A stretch of DNA of 64,000 bases from JAITMY01 sp031553765 (GCA_031553765.1 JAVBKY010000003.1:819801-883800); one strand, 5' to 3'. Positions 16,765-25,831 are shown, numbered from the stretch's first letter. The notes: generated by a model from the letters alone, not told the origin. Translations and numbers: made by a program.

Positions 16765-17246
16765 AAGTTCCAAGGCTGCGCGGTTTCGTATGCCTGGCTG
16801 AAGGCCGCGCTAAAAAAGTCAAACATGTTGCGGTCGCTAAACAGTACGCCGTTTTCCCAACGTGCGTTAGTGTTTAGGTTGGCGCTACCCAATAGCGTAA
16901 CGTGGTGCTGCTCGTTTTCAATGAGCAGCAGCTTGGCGTGGTTGCTGGCAATGCGAATGTGCGGCGTGATGTGCGAGGCAAAGCCAAGCATGTCCATCTT
17001 GTGCCGCTGCACGGTGAAGTCGAGTAGCAGACGCAGGCTTGCGATCGCGCCGCTGTCGATGCTAAAAAATAGCGGGCGCAGGCTATCTTCGCTTACGCTG
17101 AAGGTGGCAATGGATACGTGCGCTTTGCCTGTACTACTTAGCAAAATGGGCAGCACCTCATGTACTGCCCATTCGCCTTTGTGAAAAAAGGGCGTGGGGT
17201 TGCCCGATTGCAACCCCTCCACCAGGTGCTTAACTGCCGGCTTCAA
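16761..17246 (-). CDS. phospholipase D-like single-HKD protein
   Basis: 161 residues. TTG 17246 is the only start that fits, overlapping the upstream gene. A PLD fold pattern is visible: AHVSIATFSVSEDSLRPLF, then HAKLLLIENEQHHVTLLGSANLNTNA, which contains H-x-K and the downstream G-S-A-N...N. The usual Asp six residues after the Lys is replaced, so catalysis is uncertain. A single HKD half would have to dimerise to act as a nuclease or phosphodiesterase. Its place inside the capsid-to-terminase unit suggests a DNA-processing or virion role. Confidence 0.72.
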   Translation of the reverse strand: MKPAVKHLVEGLQSGNPTPFFHKGEWAVHEVLPILLSSTGKAHVSIATFSVSEDSLRPLFFSIDSGAIASLRLLLDFTVQRHKMDMLGFASHITPHIRIASNHAKLLLIENEQHHVTLLGSANLNTNARWENGVLFSDRNMFDFFSAAFSQAYETAQPWNL

Positions 17247-17961
17247 TGAGTTGCTCTTCTATTTGTTCCAACTCAGTGCGTAGCTTATCAAGCCTACCCT
17301 CAATTTTGGTCTTAATATTGGGCTTGTTTTGCCCCTTCAGCTTTTTCTCGTCGCGCGAGATATAGCCTTCAACCAACTTTTTGCGGCTTACCAGGTAGGC
17401 ACCTTTTGCTATGGGATTTTCAGGCAATACGGCCGTTGGAATTTCTTCCAGGTGCTTATCGTTGTCCTGCAGGAAGTCGTCGATTTCTGCCCACATGGTA
17501 GCGCGGTTGTCATCCTTTTCGCACAACTCTTCCGCGAGCGCTCTTGCCTCCTCGTCGGTCAGGTTTTCATCCTTGAGCTTAGTGTGCAGGTTGGCAATTT
17601 CAGGCGTAAGTTCGCGCACTAAATCCAACTTCAGTCGTAGCGGCTTTGGCAGTTCTTCAGCTGTCAAGTCCTCGGCCTTAATTTTTACAGGATCCTGCAC
17701 AACTTTACCAAGGGCACTATTGATGATGGTAGTTGCCGATGTTGCTGCGGCAGCTGCTACACTTTGCGCTATGATGGTGAGCTGCGAGATAAGCATGTTA
17801 AAGGCTACACCACCTACGGCAGCATCCTTGTTTTTCTCAAAGTAGGCGCTGTACTTATCCTTCAGCACCTTTGAGGCGCACGCATTAAAGAGCGCTACCC
17901 CCTCGCTATACTTGCGCTGCTTGTCTTCAAGCCACGCCTTAATTTCTTGTGGTTTACTCAT
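17230..17961 (-). CDS. phage virion-operon protein, unknown
   Basis: 243 residues, mostly helical: a basic N-terminus, an Ala-rich hydrophobic stretch (about residues 55-85, SQLTIIAQSVAAAAATSATT) and a Lys/Glu coiled coil at the end. It follows the presumed tail-tube or head-decoration gene and overlaps the PLD-like gene by 17 bases. No family recognised. Confidence 0.6.
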   Translation of the reverse strand: MSKPQEIKAWLEDKQRKYSEGVALFNACASKVLKDKYSAYFEKNKDAAVGGVAFNMLISQLTIIAQSVAAAAATSATTIINSALGKVVQDPVKIKAEDLTAEELPKPLRLKLDLVRELTPEIANLHTKLKDENLTDEEARALAEELCEKDDNRATMWAEIDDFLQDNDKHLEEIPTAVLPENPIAKGAYLVSRKKLVEGYISRDEKKLKGQNKPNIKTKIEGRLDKLRTELEQIEEQLIEAGS

Positions 17962-17981
17962 GTATTAAAGTAATGTGGGGG

Positions 17982-18563
17982 CTATGCCCCCGGTTCAACT
18001 TCCTCTTCAACTGCTGCCGCATTTAAGTCGATGGGCATGCCCATGTATTGCTTTGGAATGTGCTGCCCTTCTACCTCGTAGGTGAAGGTGTAGCCGCGCG
18101 CATCGGCTGCCTTTTGCCCGCCATCAAAAGCCGGTTTCACAACAGCGGGGTAGCTCTCGTTACCCACCATTAGCTGGCGACCATCGTGCTCGTCAATCAG
18201 CAGGTAGCAGGTGCCGTTTACAAGTTCGGCAGCCAGCGCGTCAGCCGTGTCTTTATCGCCTACCCTGAACTGTCCGCTTGGCTTGAAGCTGGATGAGCCA
18301 ACCTCACCCTGCGGTTCTCCCTTGTAGCCCACGCTTCCGGGTACGCAATCTACTACCATCAGCTTGCCACCCGTCTTTAGGGTAAATGAGCCGGTTACCT
18401 TGCAGCGCGTTGCGGGTGAAGGCTCACCCATCATCATAGCGTCGCGCCTGGGCACGGCAGTAACATCACACTTGCGATAGATGCCAATTCGTGAGCGATA
18501 ACCGCCCATAACTTCAGGGGCGCATTCGCCCCCATCAAGTACGTTAAAGGGTTTTGTTCCCAT
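17982..18563 (-). CDS. phage virion protein downstream of capsid, unknown
   Basis: 193 residues, beta-rich, with a glycine-rich middle (TGGKLMVVDCVPGSVGYKGE) and an acidic tail. Immediately downstream of the major capsid gene. Size and beta character would fit a decoration or tail-tube protein, but no motif allows a choice. Confidence 0.55.
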   Translation of the reverse strand: MGTKPFNVLDGGECAPEVMGGYRSRIGIYRKCDVTAVPRRDAMMMGEPSPATRCKVTGSFTLKTGGKLMVVDCVPGSVGYKGEPQGEVGSSSFKPSGQFRVGDKDTADALAAELVNGTCYLLIDEHDGRQLMVGNESYPAVVKPAFDGGQKAADARGYTFTYEVEGQHIPKQYMGMPIDLNAAAVEEEVEPGA

Positions 18564-18629
18564 GTGTTTTTCTTAATAAAATGTTTTACAAAAAGAATAA
18601 GCGTAAGGCCTGCGCCTTAGCAGCAACTA

Positions 18630-19700
18630 CTAGTAGTCGCCGCTAAGGTTGATGCCCGTGTTTTGCTGTTCGTTGGTCATGAACAGATGCTTGCCTACGG
18701 TCTTTACGCAGGTGCCGAAAGCGGCTTGAGCAAAGAACTGCGGCAGGTTGGGGTTCTTATTGATGTCGCGCACCTGTACCATTTGCGCAGCGATGTCGGT
18801 GCTGATACCGAAGCTGAACAAATCTTTTTCGCGTGGATCCTCTACCTCGCCGCTTAGCGTGAGCTTGCTGCCGGAGCCAAGGCATACGTGGCTGAGAACT
18901 TCGAGATTGGGTGCCATCACCTTTTCCTTGATTGCAGTAATGGTTTCTGCTATGGTTGGGTCCTTGGTGTACTTCACCTTGTTGCCATACGCTGCCGTAA
19001 CTGCGAGCAATGCGCTATCGGATAAGCGCAGGCGTGCCTTCCCTGAACGCAGCTTGGGTGATGCAGCAAGCAACCACTTTAGCAGGTTATCAAAAGCCGA
19101 AGTATCGTTACCATCTACAGGAGTTGTCAGTTCACCTGAAGCAACCAGGTTGCCCTTTGCTTCTGCGACTTCGCCGGCGGCGATGAGCGCGTTAATGATG
19201 GTGTAGAAGCCATCAAAAGCCGCGTGTGCCTCGTTGCTGGTTTCATCGTGTTCACCAAAGAACAGGTTGTTGATCACATCTTCGGACATGGTGCTGGCCA
19301 TGTTGAAGAGGATGATTGCTTCCAGGGGGTGCTTACCCTTGGCAAGGTCAACCGGCTGTCCGCCGTTAACCAGCACCTGCTTCTTATCATCGAAGTCGTA
19401 ACGAGTAATGTCGTCCACGGTTTCGATGTACGAGCGGTACATGTTTAGCGGCATCTGCCTCATGCGGCCGAGTTCGGCGCGTGATACAATTTCCTTGCCC
19501 AAGGCGTAGGGCGTAAGCAAACCACCTTTGCGTTCCAACGTTAGGTAGTTGTAGGTTTGGATAAGACTAACTACGTTAATCTTAAGCGCGGCAGCCACCT
19601 CGGCTATCTTGAGCACGGGGACTTGCGCAATGTGCGCGTTGTAGGTTTCGGCTGCTCTTTGCAGCAGGGAAACGCTAATAATGGGGGTTGGTTTGGCCAT
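18630..19700 (-). CDS. major capsid protein
   Basis: 356 residues following protease and scaffold genes, the usual order for an HK97-fold capsid. The N-terminus is helical; an AAYGNKVKYTKDPTIAETITAIKEKV segment and a C-terminal GTCVKTVGKHLFMTNEQQNTG region resemble phage capsid proteins of this size. Called from order, length and composition; no cleavage site was assigned. Confidence 0.7.
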   Translation of the reverse strand: MAKPTPIISVSLLQRAAETYNAHIAQVPVLKIAEVAAALKINVVSLIQTYNYLTLERKGGLLTPYALGKEIVSRAELGRMRQMPLNMYRSYIETVDDITRYDFDDKKQVLVNGGQPVDLAKGKHPLEAIILFNMASTMSEDVINNLFFGEHDETSNEAHAAFDGFYTIINALIAAGEVAEAKGNLVASGELTTPVDGNDTSAFDNLLKWLLAASPKLRSGKARLRLSDSALLAVTAAYGNKVKYTKDPTIAETITAIKEKVMAPNLEVLSHVCLGSGSKLTLSGEVEDPREKDLFSFGISTDIAAQMVQVRDINKNPNLPQFFAQAAFGTCVKTVGKHLFMTNEQQNTGINLSGDY

Positions 19701-19730
19701 TTTTCTATTGAATTTTTAAAGGTTATACAA

Positions 19731-20168
19731 TTACACCAGGCCTTCGTTGCGCATGGTGGCAAGCAGGTTGGCGCCACTCTTGCCATCAAGCGCCGCGATT
19801 ACACTATCGCCTTCGCCTGCGGTGGTTTCCTGGTTAGATTGAGCTGCGGCACCTTGCGCACCGGCACCCTTCTTCAGGTTATCTACTTGTGTAGTGAGTT
19901 CACTCACTTGCTGCTCGGAGGCGGTTAACTTGGTTTGCAGGTCGGTGCTGGCCTGTTGGGCTGCTTCCAACTTTGCTTGCAGGTCTTGAAGTTGCTGGCT
20001 TTGCTCGGTATCCACTTTTGCACTAGCCAGCATCTCAATGATGGAGTCGGCGGTCATTTCCGTACCTTCAGGTGCGGTGGCCTTGAAGGCTGCTTCAAGG
20101 GCTTCAAGTTTTTCGGCTTTGGCCGATAGCGCTGCAAATGCAACCGCGCTTAAAAATTTCCACTTCAT
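19731..20168 (-). CDS. capsid scaffolding-like coiled-coil protein
   Basis: 145 residues. A short N-terminal segment is followed by a Glu/Gln/Ala-rich coiled coil (about residues 50-100, QLQDLQAKLEAAQQASTDLQ), a Gly/Ala linker and a small C-terminal domain (GKSGANLLATMRNEGLV). Coiled coil plus C-terminal capsid-binding part, located between the S49 protease and the capsid gene, is the standard scaffold layout. Confidence 0.75.
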   Translation of the reverse strand: MKWKFLSAVAFAALSAKAEKLEALEAAFKATAPEGTEMTADSIIEMLASAKVDTEQSQQLQDLQAKLEAAQQASTDLQTKLTASEQQVSELTTQVDNLKKGAGAQGAAAQSNQETTAGEGDSVIAALDGKSGANLLATMRNEGLV

Positions 20169-20180
20169 TTTGAAAAGGTT

Positions 20181-21038
20181 TTATTGTTGTTGTAAGAGAA
20201 TGCTTACCATATTTTCGAGTGATTCGATATCGTCAATCAGCCCTAACTTTAGGGCTTCAGGTGCGTATAGCGTTTTTCCTGTTTTCCACTCGGTGTTTCC
20301 CTTCAGCGTTTTTTCGCGGAATGTCGCCACCGACTTTAAAACGAAGTTGTCATTGAAGTAGTCAACCTGCGCTTGCAGTAGTGAGAAGTCGCCATTAAGC
20401 GCGGCCTTTACTTCCGCGTTTTTTTCGGTTGATTGGCTTGCGTAAATTTCCGTTAGGATAACACCCTCCTTCTCCAGCTGCTTGCTATAGTCAGCAATAG
20501 TTTTTATAGTACCAATGCTGCCTGTTACAACAAATTCGTTGGCGGCAAAAATCAGATCACAACCGGAAAAGCCAATGTATGCAGCGGAGCATGCCGTGTC
20601 AGCAAAGAATGCAAACACGGGCTTGTTGCGCTCAGCAATGACATTTTGTATGGTTATGGCAGAGTATGCTTCACCGCCCGGGCTCGAAATTTCAAACATA
20701 ACGCCTTTAATGTTTGGGTTGGCGTAACACTGCTGGAGCATCGCTGCTTTTGTTTTCATGCCGGAGTCGCCACACGCCTGGTCGTGCTGCGTCATTACTC
20801 CCTCTACAGGAATAATAGCGATTGAATTTTCGGGGAGATTTGCTATTGCTCGCTGTCCGTTGTACTGTGGAATGCGGTAAGCGCTGCCCTGCATGGTAGC
20901 GCAGGCGTCATGTTCACGCGCCACCGCCTGTAGCGTTTGAGTACCCTTGAGCCAGGAGGCTATCAGCGGAAGGTAGTTAGTAACGGCACTCGGCTCCATG
21001 AGCCAAATGCCGTTGAGAATATTGTGCAGGTGTAACAT
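20181..21038 (-). CDS. S49-family head maturation protease
   Basis: 285 residues from ATG 21038 (an upstream TTG would add seven). Motifs of the SppA/S49 ClpP-like fold: SIAIIPVEGVMT, the oxyanion region ISSPGGEAYSA, the nucleophile region FADTACSAAYIGFSGC (Ser 151 here), and FVVTGSIGTIKTIADY. Phage members cleave scaffold and capsid during head maturation. It lies 12 bases before the scaffold gene. Confidence 0.88.
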   Translation of the reverse strand: MLHLHNILNGIWLMEPSAVTNYLPLIASWLKGTQTLQAVAREHDACATMQGSAYRIPQYNGQRAIANLPENSIAIIPVEGVMTQHDQACGDSGMKTKAAMLQQCYANPNIKGVMFEISSPGGEAYSAITIQNVIAERNKPVFAFFADTACSAAYIGFSGCDLIFAANEFVVTGSIGTIKTIADYSKQLEKEGVILTEIYASQSTEKNAEVKAALNGDFSLLQAQVDYFNDNFVLKSVATFREKTLKGNTEWKTGKTLYAPEALKLGLIDDIESLENMVSILLQQQ

Positions 21039-21080
21039 CGCGCGTTTTATTTGCCACAAAATAAAACGTCGCGCGGTGTA

Positions 21081-21542
21081 TTATAAAGGACTTGCGATAG
21101 CCGTTGAAAGGGTTAGCGGTTTACACAGTAGTCGGCCCATTAAGCCGATAGCGTAGCCTCGGAAGCTGCTTGCGCTGTCGCCCTCTTCTACAATGGTAGC
21201 TGTGAGCATGGAGCTCTTTGTTCCTGCCACTTTTGCTACGCCATGAGCATCGGTGTACTTGAGAAGAAAGGGTTCAAATTCAAGGCGATTAAGTAGCCTT
21301 TGGTTGACATGGGGTAGCGCAATGCGCAGCCCGCCCTCAAAGTTGTACAGCGTACCTGATGTTGTGTGTTCGCTTTCACAGCTAATGTTGATGCTGCCCG
21401 GTGTCGCGTTTGCCTTGTACCAGGAACAGCCATCTTTGGGTTGTACATATATAGTGTCATCCGATAGCGGAGTAGCAACTTTTACATCATCATAAAAAAG
21501 TATTTCGGCAGCAATGTACCCGCCCATATTTTCGGTGCTCAT
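21081..21542 (-). CDS. phage protein upstream of head protease, unknown
   Basis: 153 residues from ATG 21542 (an ATG at 21596 would add 18). A beta-rich globular protein with NISCESEHTTSGTLYNFEG and TKSSMLTATIVEEGDSASSFRGYAIG segments. It opens the virion gene cluster after a 120-base gap. No family recognised; a minor virion protein is likely. Confidence 0.5.
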   Translation of the reverse strand: MSTENMGGYIAAEILFYDDVKVATPLSDDTIYVQPKDGCSWYKANATPGSINISCESEHTTSGTLYNFEGGLRIALPHVNQRLLNRLEFEPFLLKYTDAHGVAKVAGTKSSMLTATIVEEGDSASSFRGYAIGLMGRLLCKPLTLSTAIASPL

Positions 21543-21662
21543 TTTATATCGAGTTTTATTGTTTTGCAATATTTTGGAAATTAAACACTTCGCCATATTT
21601 GGACGTTTTTCGGACGTCTTTACCGCCCAAAACGGACAAATCGCTACACTTGGTCGGTGAAA

Positions 21663-22133
21663 TTATTTTGATGTTTTTTTGTATTCCCGGCGCTCTCTTT
21701 TTTTGCGAACGCGATCACGCCATCGGTAATAATTTTTCAGCAATGCATCTTCGGAGATGGAGTTAAGAATATACTTGCACTTGAATGTATGAACGGTGTC
21801 GATGTACTCAACACCGTATCGATGCTTTTCCTCGTCGAGCAGGTCGTGCAACTCCGCCCACAACATGACTTCTATGCGGCGTTCAATAATGGCACAGCTG
21901 CGCTTGCTAAGGTAGTTGAAGGTTTCGGGTGACTTGCCGGTACGCCTGTCAGGCAGGGCTATTTCAAGGTTACCCTGGTCGACGGAATTTATCGGGCGCT
22001 TTATGAGTTGGTCCCAAATAGCATGGTACAGGTCAAGGTCGCGCGGTAGTTGTACTACGCCGTTTTCCATACCAAACTTATTGGTGATGTACTCTACAAG
22101 GTGAGGTTTGATTTGAATTTTGGTGGTCAACAT
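21663..22133 (-). CDS. phage protein between replication and virion modules, unknown
   Basis: 156 residues, helical, with a strongly basic tail (DRVRKKRERREYKKTSK) and an LPRDLDLYHAIWDQLIKRP motif early on. The basic tail and its position next to the motif cluster at 22165-22400 suggest nucleic-acid binding; it might be a late regulator. No family recognised. Confidence 0.55.
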   Translation of the reverse strand: MLTTKIQIKPHLVEYITNKFGMENGVVQLPRDLDLYHAIWDQLIKRPINSVDQGNLEIALPDRRTGKSPETFNYLSKRSCAIIERRIEVMLWAELHDLLDEEKHRYGVEYIDTVHTFKCKYILNSISEDALLKNYYRWRDRVRKKRERREYKKTSK

Positions 22134-22164
22134 ATATTTTTGCGCGAAAATCTTTTTCGTTTTA

Positions 22165-22400
22165 TAAACTCTCTCGAAACTTCAAAATTTCTTACTCGCT
22201 TACTCGAAGTTCTACATCCCTTTGTTGACTTCATTCTTGGGCGAGTTGGTGTGATATTTTTTACTTACTCGAAAACTCTTTTTGTCTTACTCTTTACCTT
22301 TTCGAGTAGGTTAAGAGTGGGTATCTTCAATTCTCTTACTCGTCTATAACATAATACTGTATTATGCTATATCAATTTCGAGTAGGAGAGTAGGAAAAAA
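22165..22400. repeat. TACTCG/CGAGTA motif cluster, candidate origin or operator array
   Basis: In this 300-base AT-rich gap the octamer-like CTTACTCG, or its complement CGAGTAGG, recurs. Sites are near 22191, 22198, 22264, 22302, 22336 and 22378, with weaker forms near 22172 and 22241. A palindrome CATAATA-CTG-TATTATG lies at about 22350-22367. Two more CGAGTAG/CTACTCG sites fall in the end of the adjacent VapE gene (about 22494 and 22716). Such iterated sites beside a replication ATPase suggest an origin; control of the virion operon is the alternative. No gene is seen here. Confidence 0.55.
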
Positions 22401-22434
22401 GCATAAAATCTTTTTATTTATATATAATCCTTTT

Positions 22435-23961
22435 TTACAATCGTTTTTTTACAAAGTAACCTTTTACGGAGTAGTTCAACTCCTTATCGTACCTACTCGT
22501 ACGAAAAAACTTAAACGTTGTCAACGCTCGACCAACGTTAGTGCTATGCATCTTGCGGCGTACTTCAAGGGGAATATCCTCATTTTTCATCAGCTCGTTA
22601 TAGATATCTCCGGTGGTCATAAATACGCCATCATCGGGTTGTCCCGGGGTATAGTGTTTGGCTACGTAGGCCATTTCTGGTGAAACGGCTTTAAACTGTC
22701 CATTGATAAACTCATTTTCGAGTAGTTCCTCCCGCGTCAACTTATATTCTGTGCCATCTTTGTACATGGCGTAGGCTTGTATCCATAAGTCGCGTGGGTT
22801 AATGTGTTCGCGGTAGGCAAAGTCAATAGCAAACTTATCCTTGCACGATTGCAGTTCAAAGCAAATCCACCGAACGCTGCCGGTGGGATCGTCCAAAAAG
22901 TCGGTTTCATTGGTGGAACCTACAAAATTGGCGATACGCTTGGTGGTGATGGGTGTGGCAGCATAGGGAATGCGCACCTTGATTAAGTCTTTACTCATGG
23001 CACTCTTGTACCAGTTTTGCTCATCCTGTCGCATTTTTCCGTACTCATCCAGTATGCACCAAAAGTTATTGCTGAGCGCAATGAGGCTATCCTTGCCATC
23101 GTTGCTGTTGAGTGGGTTTTCGCACATGTACTCTTCGAGGCCGGGTGGACACATCCATCGCGTGAGGCTGGTTTTACCGCTGCTCTGCTGCTGGTCGACA
23201 AACAGTATGGCGTGCTTGTTAAAGTCAACGCCATAGGCGCAGGCAATGGAGCGAATGAAGTGCTTGCGCAGATGGTGTGCAAAGCGCTTGCGATGGTCGA
23301 TGCTGTCGCCTATATGTTGAGCAAATGCAATGTGATCGGCCAGTTCGTCAAAGCGATCAACGCCATCCCACGGCGGGAGTTCCTCGAAGAATTTTGCTAT
23401 GGGGTTGCGCTGCTCTACAAAATCGCTCATAAGGAGTTCGTTGAGTTTCTGCTTAGAGTAGTCGTAGTGGCTCTTACGTAGGTGGCGCAGCATATTGTTA
23501 ATGTTAATCTCCTCATATGTATCAACAAACTTGCGCTTACCCATAAGCAGGTTGCTTACGGTGTTGTAATAGATGTCGTAGTGCTCGTTAATCCAGTTTT
23601 CAATTACCACTATTTCGGGTGTGTTGGCGTCGCCGCCATCGCCCTTGATAATAGCCTCCGATAGCCGCTTGAGGTGCGATCGTAGTGCCGGCAACTTCAA
23701 GTTTGTTTCGCCGCAAATGTATTCCAGCGCAAAGTTGGTTAGCGTTTCGTCGTTAAATTCAATGAGGCGGTTGCAAATGGTGTTCATTTCGTTCACCATT
23801 TTAGTGGGATTGCCATCGGCCTTATTGAGCGACTTTACAGAAGCGTCAATAAACCGGTTGAACTCCGAATCCTCGCTATCCTTGCGCGTAACCTTCGTTT
23901 GTGGCTTGGTATCAGGTTGACCGGTGGGTACTTTGGTAGTATCTATTTTGTGTACTTCCAT
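22435..23961 (-). CDS. VapE-type replication ATPase/helicase
   Basis: 508 residues. The P-loop is QQQSSGKTS (257-265), with a Walker B-like NNFWCILDEYGKM (298-310) and downstream sensor-like FVGSTNETDFLDDPTGSVRWICFEL, the typical VapE/SF3-like arrangement. The N-terminal 200 residues are helical without primase motifs. VapE-family proteins drive replication of phages and phage satellites. ATG 23961 overlaps the upstream stop (TAATG). The tail is basic and ends in a small domain. Confidence 0.85.
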   Translation of the reverse strand: MEVHKIDTTKVPTGQPDTKPQTKVTRKDSEDSEFNRFIDASVKSLNKADGNPTKMVNEMNTICNRLIEFNDETLTNFALEYICGETNLKLPALRSHLKRLSEAIIKGDGGDANTPEIVVIENWINEHYDIYYNTVSNLLMGKRKFVDTYEEININNMLRHLRKSHYDYSKQKLNELLMSDFVEQRNPIAKFFEELPPWDGVDRFDELADHIAFAQHIGDSIDHRKRFAHHLRKHFIRSIACAYGVDFNKHAILFVDQQQSSGKTSLTRWMCPPGLEEYMCENPLNSNDGKDSLIALSNNFWCILDEYGKMRQDEQNWYKSAMSKDLIKVRIPYAATPITTKRIANFVGSTNETDFLDDPTGSVRWICFELQSCKDKFAIDFAYREHINPRDLWIQAYAMYKDGTEYKLTREELLENEFINGQFKAVSPEMAYVAKHYTPGQPDDGVFMTTGDIYNELMKNEDIPLEVRRKMHSTNVGRALTTFKFFRTSRYDKELNYSVKGYFVKKRL

Positions 23962-24671
23962 TACTTCTTAAATGTTAGCGCCTCATTTTTCTCAATGAGC
24001 GCGTCGAAATACTTTTTGAGTAGGTACGTTTTGGCGCGCGATACGAGCGCCGCCTTACCCCTACCCTGGGCAAGATCGCCCAGGCGCTTAACTTCCTTGG
24101 GCGACGTGCGGCTCATATCGTCGGTTACCTCTTTCAGGGCTGCATTCTTATCCTCATTGCTAAATGACAACATACCCTCGCTGTCGAGGAAATTGTACAC
24201 CAGGTTGAATACATCTACGCACTGCCCGCAGCGGTCGTAGGCGGCGTATGTTTCCTCGGATAATTCAATGTAGCCCTGCCGTATTTCCTCAGTGCTTTTC
24301 TTGGTGTGTTGCTCCAACTGCGGGCGATTGCGGTTTTCTTCCTCCTGCATCTTGCGCACAAATCTAATCCGTTCCTCGGTATTCAGGTAGGACAATATCC
24401 ATTGATGGTAGGTGCTAATGCTTAACGCGTACACCTTCCCCTCTTTATCGTAGTAGCCACGTACGCCGGCGCGCAGCACAGTACATAATTCCTCTATGGT
24501 TACGTAGCTGAAGTATTGGTTGACTTCAGCTATAAGCATACGCGTGTCGAGCGCTAAATCCTCTGCCGAAATTTCGCGCTTTGCAGTACGATGTATTTCG
24601 GTGAGGAGGTCTAACACCGTGCGTGTAGCATCCGCCTGATTGGCGGTGCGTAGAGTAAGGTAGATACTCAT
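23961..24671 (-). CDS. phage replication-module protein, unknown
   Basis: 236 residues, helical, translationally coupled to the VapE gene. The N-terminus looks like two winged-helix-like segments (TRTVLDLLTEIHRTAKREISAEDLAL; YSYVTIEELCTVLRAG-like). A central Glu/Arg-rich coil and a Lys-rich end follow. Coupling suggests a replication initiator or loader, which is inference. Confidence 0.55.
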   Translation of the reverse strand: MSIYLTLRTANQADATRTVLDLLTEIHRTAKREISAEDLALDTRMLIAEVNQYFSYVTIEELCTVLRAGVRGYYDKEGKVYALSISTYHQWILSYLNTEERIRFVRKMQEEENRNRPQLEQHTKKSTEEIRQGYIELSEETYAAYDRCGQCVDVFNLVYNFLDSEGMLSFSNEDKNAALKEVTDDMSRTSPKEVKRLGDLAQGRGKAALVSRAKTYLLKKYFDALIEKNEALTFKK

Positions 24672-24847
24672 AATTAAAAGTGATTTCCTAAAAAAGTTCC
24701 GATATCGTTACATAATTTTACCACATAATTACCGAGAGCATTTTCCATGATAATTCTTAAAAACAGCATTACTATTTGTACCATATATTTTATAATTTCT
24801 TAGAATAAAATCATGTATGGTAAAAAGTAAACTATTATTTAGAACAA

Positions 24848-25315
24848 TTACAATCCAAGCATACTTGCTGCTCCCTGGTTAGCGTTGATTAAATTTGCAG
24901 CAGAGGCTTTTAATTTCGGTGTATTAGTGGCGATGCCTCCTTTAGGTGCAAAAAGCCCTTTATAACCATTTTTCATGCTAAATTCTATTATTTCAATGGC
25001 GTAGCGCGCATCACCGTTGGCATCCTTATACAGGCCGTCAAGTGTGGCTTTTATCCCGGTGGGTTTGTAGCTGAAATTATGCTGCTCACGCTTGTACTTT
25101 ACCCACTGTGCCCATGCCTCTGCAAACTCTTCATCTGTCCATGGTAGGGGACAGGGTGCCGGCGCAATGGACTCGTTGTAGTGTAGTATCACAACCTCGT
25201 AGGCTTCGTTGAACTGTGTGGCCTCGCCTACGGTGAGTGCATTGCGGTTGTACAGGTCCTGAAATAGGTCGAAAATGCTTTGCGCAGCACGTTCAAAAAC
25301 TTTACTTTTAGCCAT
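24848..25315 (-). CDS. phage early protein, DnaT/replication-accessory-like
   Basis: 155 residues. Central WTDEEFAEAWAQWVKYKREQ and later DARYAIEIIEFSMKNGYKGLF recall the small C-terminal domains of phage replication proteins that bind primosome partners. Its start is close to the divergent promoter of the + strand gene at 25377. The AT-rich gap 24672-24847 has an inverted repeat (ACCATA/TATGGT with ATTTTAT/ATAAAAT inside, about 24780-24828), possibly a terminator or operator. Confidence 0.55.
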   Translation of the reverse strand: MAKSKVFERAAQSIFDLFQDLYNRNALTVGEATQFNEAYEVVILHYNESIAPAPCPLPWTDEEFAEAWAQWVKYKREQHNFSYKPTGIKATLDGLYKDANGDARYAIEIIEFSMKNGYKGLFAPKGGIATNTPKLKASAANLINANQGAASMLGL

Positions 25316-25349
25316 TAGTATATGTGTTTAGAAAATTGCACGTTTTTTA

Positions 25350-25357
25350 TATATTTG
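25350..25357 (+). promoter_or_regulatory. -7 box for the + strand 58-residue gene
   Basis: TATATTTG matches TAnnTTTG exactly. TTTA stands at the -33 position (25327-25330) with 19 bases between. The next ATG in frame is 25377. Confidence 0.65.
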
Positions 25358-25376
25358 CTAATAAAAATGTTATGCT

Positions 25377-25553
25377 ATGGGTTTAGAAGAATACCAAGGA
25401 GACGCTAAGCGAATGCTCCGAGAAGATCAACTTTTTGAGCATAGTGGCCAGATGACCAAGTATACTAAGAGAACATTCATAATCGCTGTATGTACTTTGA
25501 TAGTTGCGGCTGCTACTCTCATAGCCACATTGGTGTTTGGATTGTCTTTCTAA
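25377..25553 (+). CDS. 58-residue single-span membrane protein on the opposite strand
   Basis: MGLEEYQGDAKRMLRED begins a polar 35-residue N-terminus with basic TKYTKRT just before one C-terminal membrane span (FIIAVCTLIVAAATLIATLVF). It is the only + strand gene inside the leftward early operon and has its own good promoter, so it should be expressed in the lysogen. A small inner-membrane protein expressed from a prophage may block superinfection; that role is inferred from context only. Confidence 0.65.
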   Translation: MGLEEYQGDAKRMLREDQLFEHSGQMTKYTKRTFIIAVCTLIVAAATLIATLVFGLSF

Positions 25554-25558
25554 GGCTT

Positions 25559-25831
25559 TTAATCAAACAACTTCATTTGCCGGGAGAATGTCTCGGTTGA
25601 AAACGCTATGTTAAGCGCATGGCATACACGTTTGAGTTCGTCTATGGTAATGCTTAACTCTCCTCGGTACAACTTTGCCCATCGGCGGCAGTTGATTCCC
25701 GTTTGCTGATAGAAGAGGGGTGTAGCAGTAAAGTATTTATGGTTACCCCATACGCTATCAAGTAGGTTGCGTAGGCAGTCGCGACTCACCAAGGCATCGC
25801 TGGTTTCTTTATTTTTGGCTTCCTTTTCCAT
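25559..25831 (-). CDS. helix-turn-helix early protein
   Basis: 90 residues. FYQQTGINCRRWAKLYRGELSITIDELKRVCHALNI is a recognisable XRE-like helix-turn-helix with the usual trailing helix. It overlaps the preceding small membrane-protein gene. Likely a phage regulator. Confidence 0.65.
   Translation of the reverse strand: MEKEAKNKETSDALVSRDCLRNLLDSVWGNHKYFTATPLFYQQTGINCRRWAKLYRGELSITIDELKRVCHALNIAFSTETFSRQMKLFD

Noticed and set aside
22165..22400. CRISPR-like reading of the TACTCG cluster
   Set aside because: Units are too short, irregularly spaced and in both orientations.
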